DNA from: Zygaena filipendulae
Lineage: Eukaryota; Arthropoda; Insecta; Lepidoptera; Zygaenidae
Length of the DNA: 64,000 nucleotides
Reading direction: 5' to 3'
Assembly: GCA_907165275.2 (NCBI GenBank)
Contig: OU015677.1
Coordinates: 3,906,001 to 3,970,000, forward strand
The position numbers and the translations under genes were made by a program. The notes below the pieces were generated by a model. The model ran no database searches. It was not told where the DNA came from and worked only from the letters and a program-made list of their open reading frames with translations. Positions 33,055-44,874 of the stretch are shown piece by piece (the first letter of the stretch is position 1; every line of letters begins with the position of its first letter).

Positions 33055-34066
33055 ACATAATTGTTCTCCCAGAAGGAGCATCTCTAGGTTGATATAATGT
33101 ATGGAACATGTAGAGGGCACGTTTCGGTGATTATGGGAAAACCTCGACATCTTCGATTCCTGCTTCTCATCAGGTAGTGAGTCGACTGCCCGCCGAAACT
33201 ATCCATCGAAAGTGAAAACGTTTCTAACTAAATTTCATTCACACCTTGGGCAAATTTCAATAGTGTCACTTTTTTTTCAAAATGGCGGAAAAAAACATGG
33301 CCGCCGAACAAAATTCAAACTCGATTATCTCCGAAACTAAAAGAGTCAGGTAGGGGGTGCTCAAACAAATGTCATAGAGGTCAATGGGGGGCAACCGCCT
33401 GGCGTGGTCAAAATCCAAAATGGCGGATTCAAAATGGCGGCCGAAAAAAAAGTTGATCCGATCCGGGTGAGGTTCGGCATCCGGGGGTTTTTGGGGTCGC
33501 TGATGCCGAATATCGAATCAGTTTTTCGATTGCGTAATTTTTCAAGATGGCCGCCGAACATTAGTTGTTTGTATGGGGAAATTGTTTCGGCCCTGGCTCG
33601 GAAACTATCGGCCGTGAGTATTGAAAAAAAATTTGTACAGTTGGTGGTGCACTATCTTCTTCTATCGGGATATAAATAATTCCAAGATGGCGGACGGATT
33701 CGAAATGGCTGGCGAAAAAAGTTAAGCATAATTGTTCTCCCAGAAGGAGCATCTCTAGGTCGATATAATATATTTAAGATGTGGAAAGGAGGTTTCTGTG
33801 ATTGTGGGAAAACCTTGACGTCTTCGATTCCTGCTCCTCATCAGGTAGTGAGTTGACTGCCCGCCGAAACTATCCATCAAAAGTAAAACTGTTACTTACA
33901 AAGTTTGATCCACACCTTGGGAAAATTTAAATAGTGAAACTTTTTTTTTCAAAATGGCGGAAAAAATCATGGCCGCCGAACAAAATTCAAACTCGATTAT
34001 CTCCAAAACTAAAAGAGTCAGGTGGGGGGTGCTCGAACAAATAGAGGTCAATGGGGGGCAACCGGG
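33055..34066. repeat. Direct duplication of a unit of about 670 bp
   Basis: The block starting TTGTTCTCCCAGAAGGAGCA at about 33060 recurs at 33730. Both copies run through GACTGCCCGCCGAAACTATC and 'aaaatggcggaaaaaa' to 'gaggtcaatggggggcaacc'. AAAATGGCGG / AAGATGGC words also occur between them. The second copy stops near 34066. Confidence 0.75.
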
Positions 34067-35059
34067 CACAGGGCGACCAAGCCTCGCGAGCTGCTCGCAG
34101 CTCGCGCACAGGGCGAATCTAGTTATATGTATATACATTTTTCAACAAATAAACGCAAAGAGAACTTAAAGACATTACTCAGTATGTATATGGATTAAAA
34201 TTATTTATTTACAATAAATCTCTAGAAGTACATATTCTGTCCATGGTTCTGCCTGTATTATTGAGATAACTGTCTCGTATTAACCTCAGAAAGCATTTCC
34301 TACTATTAAAACATAGGTAAATACCCTTTTTAAATTACACTTTTCTGCCTGTCCAGTCCATCTGTGTCTAGAAACGTATCTTTTATTTATTTCCGCCTAT
34401 CTATTAGTTGTGATAAAAGGACTTTTTATTTTCACCTATAATAGCTCGCTGTCCCCCAAGATTTCACCCGCGTTATTCTTGTATAAAACGTAGTGATTAC
34501 CTTCTCTCTGGTAGTTCCTGCTTAAAAACTATTATCTGCTTTTCCATACCCCTGACGACGTGTATCCAAAATTTCACGATGATCGGTTGAATTGTTAAGG
34601 TGTAAAAGCATAGCAAACAACTTAATCGGGTGTATGTAAATATATGTAAGGGCATCCCACATGCACGCAACGCTCGAGTGAGAACTAGTGAAATATAACA
34701 CTGAACGAACGAGCAAGGGAAGCCACAGTGGCGCGTCTAGTTAGACGCAATCAGGGTGTGGGCGAGATAGTCTAAAATCTAGATCCTAGAGCATAGATTC
34801 CCAAACCGGTATAGTTTACTGACATTTGCAACAGCTGTTCTTAGTATCGAAATATCACCGTCAATCTGTATATTCCGGTATTCTATAGAATTTTTAAGCA
34901 TTCCGTACTTTGGTTAGACGTTCTATAGAAATTACTAGGCGACTGAGTATAATAACTTCCTGTGGAGACATCCTAGCTAATAAAAATAAATTGTTGTTCG
35001 TTTGTCTCGCTAAAACTCGAGAACGGTTTGAAATACTTGTGAAAGTTCAGGGAAGATTT
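34067..35059. other. Intergenic with one degraded Helitron
   Basis: 34441-34640 is a minus-oriented Helitron-like element carrying a GTAGTGATTACCTTCTCTCT insertion; the same words occur near 57540. A small GC hairpin (AGCTGCTCGCAGCT) lies at 34089-34103. No gene seen. Confidence 0.45.
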
Positions 35060-35320
35060 ACACAGTGAGTTTCGGAGTTCCTGCAGGAATTCCGATACTC
35101 ACGCAGCTGAAACCGCGGGGCACAGCTAGTATTACATATAAATGTGAATGTGAGTTCGTGTGTTAGTTACGCTTTCACGCCATAACTATTCAACCGATCG
35201 TCATGAAATTTTGCATACACGTTACCAGGGGTACAGAGAAGCACATAGGGTTTTAACCAGAAATTCTCGCGGAAGCTCCGAAATTACCGCAGGTGAAACC
35301 TCAGGGAGCAGTTAGTTTAT
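35060..35320 (+). mobile_element. Two plus-oriented Helitron-like copies
   Basis: A 3' piece ends at about 35128 (CCGCGGGGCACAGCTAG). A nearly full copy follows at 35130-35316, ending GGGAGCAGTTAG. Confidence 0.7.
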
Positions 35321-35394
35321 TCGATAAAGAGCAAGCTGAAGGTCTCCTATATGGGCCTATACTTCCAATTTATGAATCTAAATCGGATACAATT

Positions 35395-35525
35395 TAGATT
35401 CAGTGAGTGAGAGAGAGAGCGAGTGATCACACTATACTAAATTGTACCCTAAATCGACTGCTCTAGGGTACATTTCAATGTATGTGATCACTCGCTCTCT
35501 CTCTCGCTCACTGATCCTAAATCGG
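35395..35525. repeat. GAGA-type foldback hairpin
   Basis: Arms around 35398-35435 and 35487-35520 pair GAGAGAGAGAGCGAGTGATC with GATCACTCGCTCTCTCTCTC. The loop contains a smaller inverted pair (TAGGGTACA / TGTACCCTA). Confidence 0.75.
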
Positions 35526-35591
35526 AACCAACTGTTCTAACTTCGATTACACCTTCCGATTTCCTAAATTGGTGTCTGACAAATTGTAAAT

Positions 35592-35828
35592 GGATGCAGA
35601 TAAGCAATAACATGTTAACCCACAAAATTAAGTTATTGATTCAGAACGATTTATTGAGAGTTAGGGAACGTTTTTTAATTATGTGTTTACCTTATTACAT
35701 TGCTTAAATATGTAACTAAATATTGAACAAAAAAAAATATTGATACAAAATGGCGCTCCTACTTTTAAAACATGATTTGCTGAAAATTTCTCCAGTGTGG
35801 GTTAACACACTATTGCTTATCTATGTCC
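35592..35828 (-). mobile_element. MITE family A copy with AAAT duplication
   Basis: GGATGCAGATAAGCAATAAC to TTGCTTATCTATGTCC, with AAAT on both sides. Confidence 0.85.
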
Positions 35829-36447
35829 AAATTATAAAAAGCGTTATACCTGACAGGGTGGAATGTGACAAGATTCCAAAAATCTATTAATCCTGGAAGT
35901 TTGGGAGCTTGAGTCTGGATACATGGATGCTTTTATCCACTTAGGGCTCCACTGCCGCACCGTCGGGCGCGATTAGAGAGGCTACGCGCTGAGAAGTTGC
36001 CGGCAATCGGAAAATTAATTGTATTATACCTACTGTTCTCCTTACTCAAGACGGTATTTAGGTACTGCAACAATAGTTGAAGATGCAGTTTTTGAGCAAT
36101 TAGCGGCTTGGTGAAATTCGCTGAACTTAGTACTTAGAGCAGTGGTTCTTAACCTTTTAGTCCTGCCGAGCTAGGATGCGTAATACGATAAAATTTTATC
36201 GATTTCGATTCGATTCTCGTCGACATATTATATCGTTTTGTCTACCAGTGGTAAAAAATGTTTAACCGAATCTAGTCTCAATACCCCACTACTACAATTT
36301 TTTGCTTGGAAGCTCAAGAATATTTGTCGTGTCGACAATTTTATCTTTCGTTCGATAAACATATCGTGGCGTGCATCTTAGCTATGCAGGGGGACCATTT
36401 GACAAAATATCCGTTAAGCCGTGGACCACCACCAGTCTGTTTATTGA
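35829..36447. other. Intergenic, no gene seen
   Basis: No repeats of the families above and no convincing exon. Confidence 0.4.
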
Positions 36448-36930
36448 TTTGGAGGCTCAGACCAAATAAAAACTAAAGACGGAACGTCTCGAACAACGAA
36501 GTGAAGCCGGTTGCGTATGCGTGTGGTATGTTCCGAAATGCACTGATAGCACTGGCCCAGTGCTCCCAGCCCAGTGCCCTGATATTCGTTCCGAATAACT
36601 TTCAGTATACCTACTGCCGCAGTATCCGCAGTAGGCAATATAACTTCATAATTATTACTGTGACCCTTGGCGCTTTCGAGGTAAGGTGGTAAGAGGTTGG
36701 ATCACGTGATCAACCTCGGATCAATGATTGGTCAACCGCGTCGGCCGGTACATAAGTGGTCGACAGCGTGACATGACAATGACATTGATGACAGTATACT
36801 GGACTTCGTTCCGTTTTAAACAGTAACCAGTATTTCTCAGTATAACTAACTTTATAGAAACGGCTTCGCAGTATACTGCAGTGACGTCATATACCTTGCA
36901 GTGCTCTCAGTGTTTACGGAACATACCCCA
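36448..36930. mobile_element. Two MITE-like elements, one possibly inside the other
   Basis: 36455-36500 matches the left end of the 58478-58757 element (CAAATAAAAACTAA, GACGGAACGTCTCGAAC). 36526-36927 has its own inverted ends: GTATGTTCCG and CACTGATAGCACTG at the left, CAGTGCTCTCAGTG and CGGAACATAC at the right. Confidence 0.6.
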
Positions 36931-37285
36931 AGTTCCTCTGTTCAATTCCATTCACAACTGCTATAATAAAATATGAATACAACAAAAACCAATAACCTCA
37001 GACCCATCGCAGTCATTCGACACCAAATAATTGTATGTACACTGTACAGCAAAGATATATGAATGTGGGATCAGGGTTCTTTTAAATTCAGTCGTTTCAC
37101 TGTCTAACACGACGTTCAGCACAATGACTATGTAATATGAGCACAAAAAGGTTCGGAACCCGCTTTCACACCTCAATACCATTCATTGCGACTATGGTTT
37201 TGTATTTGGTGCGGTGTGAAATTTATTAATAAAATTTTCTTGATATTTTTTTTATTTGTACGCATTTTGTAGGTATTTGTCTTTT
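36931..37285. other. Intergenic, no gene seen
   Basis: A 73-codon minus-strand frame (36961-37182) has no recognisable feature. Confidence 0.4.
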
Positions 37286-37540
37286 TTTTAATGTCGTATG
37301 GAGCAAACTGGCAAGTGGTACACCTGATGGTAAGGGATTACCGCCGCCCATAGACATCTGCAACACCAGAAGGCATGCAGGTGCGTTGCCGACCTGGAAT
37401 GGGGATGGAAACCGGCTATCAAGTGGAGCTGCCGGAACACACCGTTAGGTGCTTGACGACAGATTTACAAATTGAAGGTGGTAGCTAGCCAACCGGGCAT
37501 TAGGAAGTGCCCTACCACCATGCTATGGTTTGTCACAGAG
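37286..37540 (+). repeat. Poly-T-headed retroelement fragment, longest copy
   Basis: Same family as 31253-31400. It extends further, with GCTGCCGGAACACACCG and 'accaccatgctatgg' before similarity is lost. Confidence 0.65.
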
Positions 37541-37721
37541 AAGATAATATATAGGTAACGTAGGCTGGTCAGCTTACCTACTTTCTCAAAACTTCCTTTG
37601 CTAGTATCCCAAGTATATTATCAAATATATCTCGGAGCTCGGAATGAGAATAAAACAGTATAAAAACAACTTAAAAACGGTGTCATGCACTTATCAGACT
37701 TTTAATAAGAATAGGCTAGCT

Positions 37722-38112
37722 GACAGAATTTTTTTTAGTCCGTCTTGTAGATTAATAAAAAATATTGGACGCGTATTTTTTCTTTTATTACGTAGTCAAA
37801 AAATGACGACGATACATTGAGCTTGAGTTGAAATTTCGCGTGACGTCACTATCCAGTGCAGTTTGTACGGGGCTTATACCGGTTAACGACGTCACGAGTG
37901 CCCCACCCTAAACTTTAATAATAATAATAATCTTTATTTCAGAAGTCCATAGTTCCATTGATTACATTTAACAATATTAATCAATTAATTATTTATTTGT
38001 TTCATTATGCGCTTTATCTATGTATATCTTCATTAATTTTAAAAAGCAACAAATACGTGTCTATTATTTTTTTATCTTCTTTTAACTGATGGACTAATCA
38101 GAATTTTGATTG
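37722..38112 (+). mobile_element. MITE family B copy with a small LINE-tail insertion
   Basis: Family B motifs from TTTTTTTAGTCCGTCTTGTAG to CTGATGGACTAATCAG. About 85 bases at 37919-38003, beginning AATAATAATAATAATC, interrupt the usual 'actttaatgcgctttatc'. Confidence 0.65.
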
Positions 38113-38269
38113 TCTTGGTTACGTCACTCTTAAAATTTAAAAATGTAAAAACTGCTACTCGTACCTAGTTGTTCTCTTCGTTCACTAGTCTAGAGGTCAA
38201 CAATAGCAAAATCTTTAGACGAAATAGTTTGATGGCTCATTCGTACTTCTTTGCTATAAGAAAAGCAGT

Positions 38270-39300
38270 GAGTTTGGTTATTTTTTAGGTTTCACGCCAT
38301 AAATACCTGCTCGTACTCAACCGATCTTTAAGAAACTTTTCATACACGTTGTCGGGGATTAGACACAAGACATAGGGTAGGTACTTTTATCTCAGAATTC
38401 CGGTGGGAACTCGGAAATTAATGCGGGTGAAAAAAAATTTAACGTTTTCACCCGTGTTAATTTCGGAATTCCCGCTTGAATTCCATGACACCCTATGTCT
38501 TTTTTTGTACTCCTGATAACGTTTATACAAATTTTATGATTATCGGTTGAGTAGTAAGGCGTGAAAAGGTAACACAAACAGACAGACAGAGCTCCTAATT
38601 TTATAATATTAACTTACCTTCGGTAATATGATTCAAGCCTATTCAACTAATTCGCTCAACACTTCTTTCACACGTTTAATATTGTTTTAAACAATTAAAA
38701 TGCCACACGAGAACCGTGGGATTGCAGTTGGATCCATGTGATATTTACACGTTTGATTGTGATATTGTGTTGTGATATTGTGTGATATTTTAATATCTAC
38801 TACCTGTGTCGCTCGGTTTCACCTGCGTGAGTTTCTGGATTCTTGGGGAGTATTTCAAAAAATCTTGCATACAAACCTTTTCCTCACAATCACATCCTTA
38901 TACCTACTATAATACCTTATTATATTTGCGAAAGTATGAGTGTCTACGCTTCCATGCCGTAACGGCTCAATCGATCAGCATGAAATCAGGCATGTATGTT
39001 GTCATGGGTACAGAGAAGGACATGGGGTACTTTTTATATCGGAATTCCCGCAGGAATTCCGAAATTACCACGGGTGAAACCATGGGGGACAACTAGAAAT
39101 ATTATAAATTGGAAAGATTTGACTTTTTGTTTGTTTGTTTGTTACGATTTAACTCAAAAACTGCTGGACCGATTCCAAAAATTCTTTCATCATTAAAATG
39201 CTCCTAATGTCCCTGAGTAACATAGAATGTATTGAAACCCGGAATTCTCGCGAGAACTCCGAAATTATAGCGGGTGAAACCACGTGGAACAGCTGGTTTA
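38270..39300. repeat. Cluster of Helitron-like pieces in both orientations
   Basis: Plus at about 38270-38440, minus at 38445-38600, a minus 3' end at 38800-38890, plus at 38905-39095 (ends GGGGGACAACTAG) and plus at 39100-39295. All are degraded. Confidence 0.6.
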
Positions 39301-40029
39301 TAAAATGAAGGAAAATATTGACAGTATCATAGATTTAGTTGTTAATGAACGATACTACGTGGATATTTTTCTAGTCTTTAAAATCAGCGAACTATTTATT
39401 ACCTATCAGAATTGTACAATAACTTTCATCATTTAACGTAAACAAAATAAATTGGAAACTCGTCCGCCATTTCCTGCATTACGGCGAATAAAACCAGCCA
39501 TATTTCCGCTTACCAGCTGACGTCAAACGCACTCTACATAAAAGGCCAATCGGCGAAAAATTTTCCATTAAAATAAAACATTAAAACCTCTGTGCCCGCG
39601 CGATGCCATAAATTTTCCAACTACACAGCACAGTGCCGACCAGACTCAGTTGTGTGCTTATCCTTTTAACACAGTGTCACACAGAACGGGTCGTGTCCGG
39701 GAAATTTAAAAGGCCATTAGTTTCCATTGCCAGTGAATAATTTAGGAAAAAAAAAGTTCATAGAGATTTGGCTTCCCGCCTTTTTAATGACAGCGAACAG
39801 TCGCGTTCCAATTTATGCAATTTGAATAGAGAATTGAAATTTCAAAGAGATTTTTTGTTATTTTTCAGTTTCAATTTACTGTAGCTATCAAAATTAAATA
39901 TATAACCACAATAGTATAATATAGTTAGGTACTTTTGATGACTGTTGCATAATTTAGAGGTTGCAGTACGTCCTTTAATTTATACCTAATACGTAGTTTA
40001 TCAAAATTTGATCGTTATTAAATCATTTC
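39301..40029. other. Non-repeat intergenic, possible regulatory DNA
   Basis: 39470-39740 is lower in repeats than its surroundings and contains TGACGTCA-like and TCAGTTGTG words. No exon or promoter can be defined with confidence. Confidence 0.25.
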
Positions 40030-40880
40030 ACTTGCCCCGCGCTTTCGTACGCGTGAGTTTCAGAATTACCGCAGGAACTCCAATGTAGCATGTGTCAGTA
40101 AATTAGGCTACTTTGGAATGAAAGTCCCGTAAAAATCGGTCAACCATTTCGAAGACTCACTCGCGTCGTGAGTTTCAGATTTCCTGCAGGAACTCCAAAC
40201 TTCTTTCATAAGAACCTCCTTACAATAACAAACGCAACGAAAAAGAATAAGCGAAATTGTTGCAGCCGTTCACGCGTGAAGCCGTGACCAAAGGTAATAG
40301 GGATTCTTTTTTAAATATTATATACTAGCTGTTCCCCGCGGTTTCACCCGCGTTGTATTCGGAGTTCCCGCGGTAATTCCGGAACAAAAAGTACCCTATG
40401 TCCCTCTCTGTACCCCTGACAACGTGTTGTAAGCAAAAGAAGATTAGGTACGCCGTAATTTATATGAACTCCATCCCAAAACTTTATATGGATAATTTCT
40501 TTTAAGGTTATCTAGGTTTAACTAGCTCTTCCCGCGGTTTCACCCTCGGCATAATACCTATAGCCTCAGGGATAATGTAGCTATGAGCAGTAGGGCGATT
40601 ATGTAACTTTTGTTTCTATCATTTTTCGATTTCAATCGGAAAAATAGCGGTTTTGTGATTACAATATGCACTTTTTGACACCTACAATATCTAGCAATCA
40701 ACCAAAATAAACATATTTCAAAACTTGAAGCTGTCTAAACATAACCAATTAATCACAATACCGCTATTTTTCCGATTGAAATCGAAAAATGATAGAAACA
40801 AAAGTTACATAATCGCCCTACTGGTGTAAGAATTTTTGAAATCGGTCCAATAGTTTTTGAGTGTTAAAAAAAATGTATGT
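40030..40880 (-). repeat. Helitron-like pieces; one split by an inverted-repeat element
   Basis: Degraded pieces at 40030-40200, a minus-oriented end at 40325-40440 (CTAGCTGTTCCCCGCGG), and another from 40520. The last breaks after GATAATGTAGCTATGAG and resumes with GTGTAAGAATTTTTGAAATC at about 40826. Confidence 0.65.
40590..40826. mobile_element. MITE-like element with long inverted ends (Helitron-nested)
   Basis: Left end CAGTAGGGCGATTATGTAAC and right end GTTACATAATCGCCCTACTG are perfect complements. They extend inward through ATTTTTCGATTTCAATCGG for about 65 bases. The interior, near 40660-40750, is unique. Confidence 0.85.
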
Positions 40881-42229
40881 GATCTTAATCATTAATTATT
40901 GAAATAAATAATTTGACATAGACAATTAGACATAGACATATACCTACTTTATTTGGCTTGAACATCAAATCATAATTCTGATTTTTTTCTTTTATTTTTA
41001 TATTGCACGCTTATAAAAAACAATTGTAAATACTCAATCGAATGCTAAAAATTTTAGTTGATTCAAAAATAGAAAACTGTGGAGACAACTCTATGACTAG
41101 AGAGATTAAAAACTGAAGTAGACGCTCTTTTGAAGAAACACAAACGCGAAATAATGTCATGTCTCCAAGCGAAAATACTTTTAATATAATATAAAATAAA
41201 CTTAGGTTAAGTAAGTTACCTATATTCAGCATATAAATGGGCAAAGTTCATGAACAAGTTAAGCCTTATTCGACTTTATCTCGAAGAAGTGCGTATGGAA
41301 AATGAAAACGCTGCCAAGTCTTATTTCTTATAACTTTGAATTACTCGTGTGACCTCAATCTTTGGTATTTTTTTACACCTCTTCTATTAATAGATATTCC
41401 AATCTAATACTTATAATCAGAGGCTACATTGTATTTTAATAAAATGGCAGCTGATTGACTCATTTCAATACGTAATTGTTAATATTTTATTGTTTTTATT
41501 TCCTTAAAGTCTAGTAAAGGAGTTTATGTGGGAAGGACGTGCAAAACAAAATTCTACATTTAGAGACAGGGCCCGAAATAGAGAGGAACTCGGAGAAGCT
41601 TGTTATTGCTCTGAGGAGAGGAAGATTAGATACCCACTCACTTATATAAAATTTCTGATTCGTTCGTTTAAATTAATAATTGATCAGTTTAATAAATTAC
41701 TTGTCATATTACCTGTAGTTTGTTTTTTTATTTCATTTTTCTTTTGATAGCTGACTAGTAGGTAGGTATTATTATCATCGACAAAACAAAACGAAAAATA
41801 TATATGAATAAAAAAATTACAGAATATAAATAAAAAATATCAAACGTTTTTACCTTTCGCTTAAAAGTTTTTTCTATCTTAATATAGGCAGATGAAAAAT
41901 AAAATTTATTTATAATATTGCTATTAAACATATACCATATAATATTATTATAATTTTATTTTCATAATGACGCCAACATTTTCAATGTGGGTGTGTTAGA
42001 ATAAGCTAACGGCTTTTTGAAATGCAAATATTATTTTCCATTATAGCGCGACGGCGCGGCGTGTGTGAGAAATATTATTCAACAAAATCCCTCTTCACAT
42101 AGCCTAGCCTAGGTCCCGATACATAGCCTAGGTATTACCTAGGTTTCATCTAGGCGAGGGGGACCAACCCCTATGTAAAGAAACCTTTGCTTTGATGTAC
42201 CTACTATGTAACTGAATAGAAATATGTCA
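40881..42229. other. AT-rich intergenic, no gene seen
   Basis: Short open frames (41011-41244, 41526-41747) show no motifs. A CCTAGGT-rich palindromic patch lies near 42100-42155. Confidence 0.4.
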
Positions 42230-42330
42230 AGTGTGGTACGCACGTACGCCATCTTGATTCTTGTCTATGGTTCGTGCGTAGGGGCGGGAAATATGGGCAT
42301 GGAGGTGAGTGCGTGAGTAATTACTGTTAT
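42230..42330 (+). other. Candidate first exon (very tentative)
   Basis: Non-repeat sequence reads GGGCGGGAAATATGGGCATG, then GAG followed by a perfect GTGAGT donor. That would be a start exon of only four codons. No downstream exon was identified, so this may be coincidence. Confidence 0.15.
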
Positions 42331-43349
42331 TTATTTATTTAGATTTTTTCACATATTCGTTATTAAAAAGCTTTGATGATGCCACTAAAAGCATTGTCAG
42401 AGCTATTTGTACCCACACAATATAGATTTGTAACTGTTTTTCAACAACTTCGTAAAAGGATAACAAAAAATTTCATTGGAATAATTGTACCTACTTATAT
42501 TCATATAAGTATATTTATTTAATTTTATATAAAAGCAAAATAGCACTTATTTATTCACCCCCTATAAAAATCATACCTATTAAGATATTTCATTTAAAAA
42601 CAAATCTGTAGGAGCAGAATATTTTTTCATGAAAATTCTGCGGTATTGAAACATACGGCCAAAATTGTCCGGTTTGGCTTGTCTTGTTTTGTTCAAAGTT
42701 TGCGGTTTGTCTTGTTCAAAGTTTTTAATATTAGATTTAAATGCTGCAGAATTATTATCAAAATTATATTATGTATAATAGTATTGACAGTATTATATGC
42801 CTTCCATAGCGTATTTTATGGTTTCACTCATTATGTCTTATTATATCTTTAATTCCTTGTTGGAAACGGTAAGTAGCTAATTAGGGATTTTGTCAGTCCA
42901 ATCGAGAATATTCATGTTGGAGATATCTATTATTTTAAAACAAAGAATCCAAGAATGAATGAATACTTATATACCTCGTCGTAATTGAGAAGATATTTTT
43001 GAGTTCAGTGAAATCACAGTAAATGGCTGGCAAAAAAAAACTAGAGCATACGACGTTCTTTTTTGAATAAATCTCCGCTTTGCCGGCGAATTTTTAGGAC
43101 ATCAGAAGTGGGATAGCCTAGATAGTGGCGCGCATTATGCGAGAAGGCGCTCTGCTAAACACCTATTACTGGCGCACGCAGGCCCTTAGCAGGACGAAGA
43201 CCTCGCGCCGCAGGGCGAAGCCCTACACTCCATTAGACAGAACTGTAAAAATAAGACGTATACCTAACAATATTCTCCTTATTATTTTGATATTATGTCC
43301 GTGGTTTCTCAAGCTAACGTCATAAGTAGTAATCTTAAGTAATATTATT
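42331..43349. other. AT-rich intergenic, no gene seen
   Basis: A 68-codon hydrophobic frame at 42646-42852 is Ile/Leu/Phe-rich because of AT composition. No support for a gene. Confidence 0.4.
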
Positions 43350-43540
43350 ATTAATATATTTTTTTTGGCTGTTTGTTTATTTATTACACTTTCGCGCTTC
43401 AACAATGTAGGTACCCATTAATCATGAAATTTTGCATATACTTGTCAGGGTACAGAAAAGGACATCCTGGTTTTTCATCTGGGAATTCCAGCGGGGACTC
43501 CGAAATTAACGTAGGTGAAAGAGGGGGGAAAACAGCTAGT
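43350..43540 (+). mobile_element. Helitron-like element
   Basis: Plus-oriented, ending GGGGGGAAAACAGCTAG, with the usual AATTCCAGCGGGGACTCC segment. The 5' end is degraded. Confidence 0.6.
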
Positions 43541-43559
43541 AAAAATATAAATATAAGTA

Positions 43560-43826
43560 ATAAATAAATATTGGACACGCATTTTTTCTTTTTTTACGTA
43601 ATCAAATAATAACAGCGATATATTGAGTTGAAATTTCGCGTGACGTCACTATCCGGTGCAGTTTGTATGGCGGCTTATAGCAGTGACGTCACGAACCCCC
43701 ACCCTAACTGTCTATGGATATTTTCATTACTTTAAAAAATCAAAGAATACGTGTCCATTATTTTTTTATATTCTAACTAACGGACTAATAAGAATTTTGA
43801 TTTTCAAAAGCCATTAACATCCCTGT
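43560..43826 (+). mobile_element. MITE family B copy, left end missing
   Basis: Begins inside the element at AATATTGGACACGC and ends TTAACATCCC. Both TGACGTCA-type sites are kept. Confidence 0.7.
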
Positions 43827-44137
43827 AAGTCCGCAGTCAGTTATTAATTACGTGAAGGGAGGCGATCGAGTCGAATCTCACCCAACCTCATGTAGGGGAG
43901 AGCGTGATGTCTTGGCAAATAACACATAATTCTTTGTTTTCGCAAGAAACAGTGTAAAATTGCAAGAAACTTTGCTAAATTACCTAAGTTAATCATGTTT
44001 GTCCACTAAAATATAGCTAAATACCAAACAATAATATTTATCCCGACTACGTGAAAAATTCTAAATATGCATTTTTTTCTTCTTTTTTTTATAAATCCGA
44101 CGCATTCAAGCCTGTATTATCATTAAAAATACATACT

Positions 44138-44254
44138 TATGTAGCGGAGGTATTACGAGCAGGTATAGGTATTGAACTCACATTTGCTGTAGAAATGGAA
44201 TTTTGGAAGTGAATGTAAGTTCAATACCTACCTGCTCGTAATACCTCCGCTACA
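44138..44254. repeat. 117-bp palindrome ending TG...CA
   Basis: Arms TGTAGCGGAGGTATTACGAG and CTCGTAATACCTCCGCTACA pair over about 38 bases with a short central loop. It abuts the gypsy-type protease remnant and supplies that frame's last 12 or so residues. Confidence 0.8.
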
Positions 44255-44874
44255 GTGGTGACCCCGACGTGATGTACGACGTCATGTTTGGCTGGCTGCT
44301 TAAGAGACATGGGTCGGAGAACGCCAGGAAAATGCTTCAAGATATCGTGATATTGTTGGTCGGAGCTCACGATGCGAATGGACTCGGCGGTTGTTGATAC
44401 TTCAGTGGCGTCGACGGTAAGCTTGGTTTCGTCGTCGATTAATTTTTTTCTGTGAAGATCCACAAGGAGCTTGTAGTGACGTAAGAAGTCTGCACCCAAT
44501 ATGGAAGTCTTCACGTCTGCGACAATAAATGTCCAGGTGAAACTGCGCCGTAGTCCCAGGTTGAGCTTGATTGTTTTCTCGCCGTAGGTATTTATCGGTG
44601 TGTTGTTTGCCGCGTAAAGTTTGTAGGTATGTGCGGCCTTTTTCTTAGTTTTCGATGTTGCAGCCCAAACAGATATATCTGCGCCAGTGTCCACGAGGAA
44701 ACGTTCGTGTGAGTCGCGATCATGAACACAAAGGCGGTCTGACCGCGTCGTTTCGAACGAAAACGTGTGTACACTTAGATGCTCATTTTGAAAAATCTCC
44801 TGTGATTTTGGGGGGGGGAATAGGGTAGAACAAATCTTACGATATCTTAAGATGAAGATCATGAAGATCGCCAA
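44221..44874 (-). pseudogene. Gypsy-type (Ty3) retrotransposon protease remnant
   Basis: A 217-codon frame with the retropepsin active site FLVDTGADISV at about residues 59-69 and the second conserved motif ILGADFLRHY near 125-134. After it comes KHDVVHH, the usual linker to the reverse transcriptase. RT, RNase H and integrase are absent. The frame runs into the palindrome at 44138-44254, so the pol gene is broken here. Aspartic proteases of this kind cut the Gag-Pol polyprotein of LTR retrotransposons. No LTR was identified. Confidence 0.8.

Noticed and set aside
44221..44280. TGGTGACCCCGACGTGAT as a retroviral-type primer binding site after an LTR
   Set aside because: On the minus strand it encodes the HHVGVTT stretch continuous with the protease linker, so it is coding sequence.
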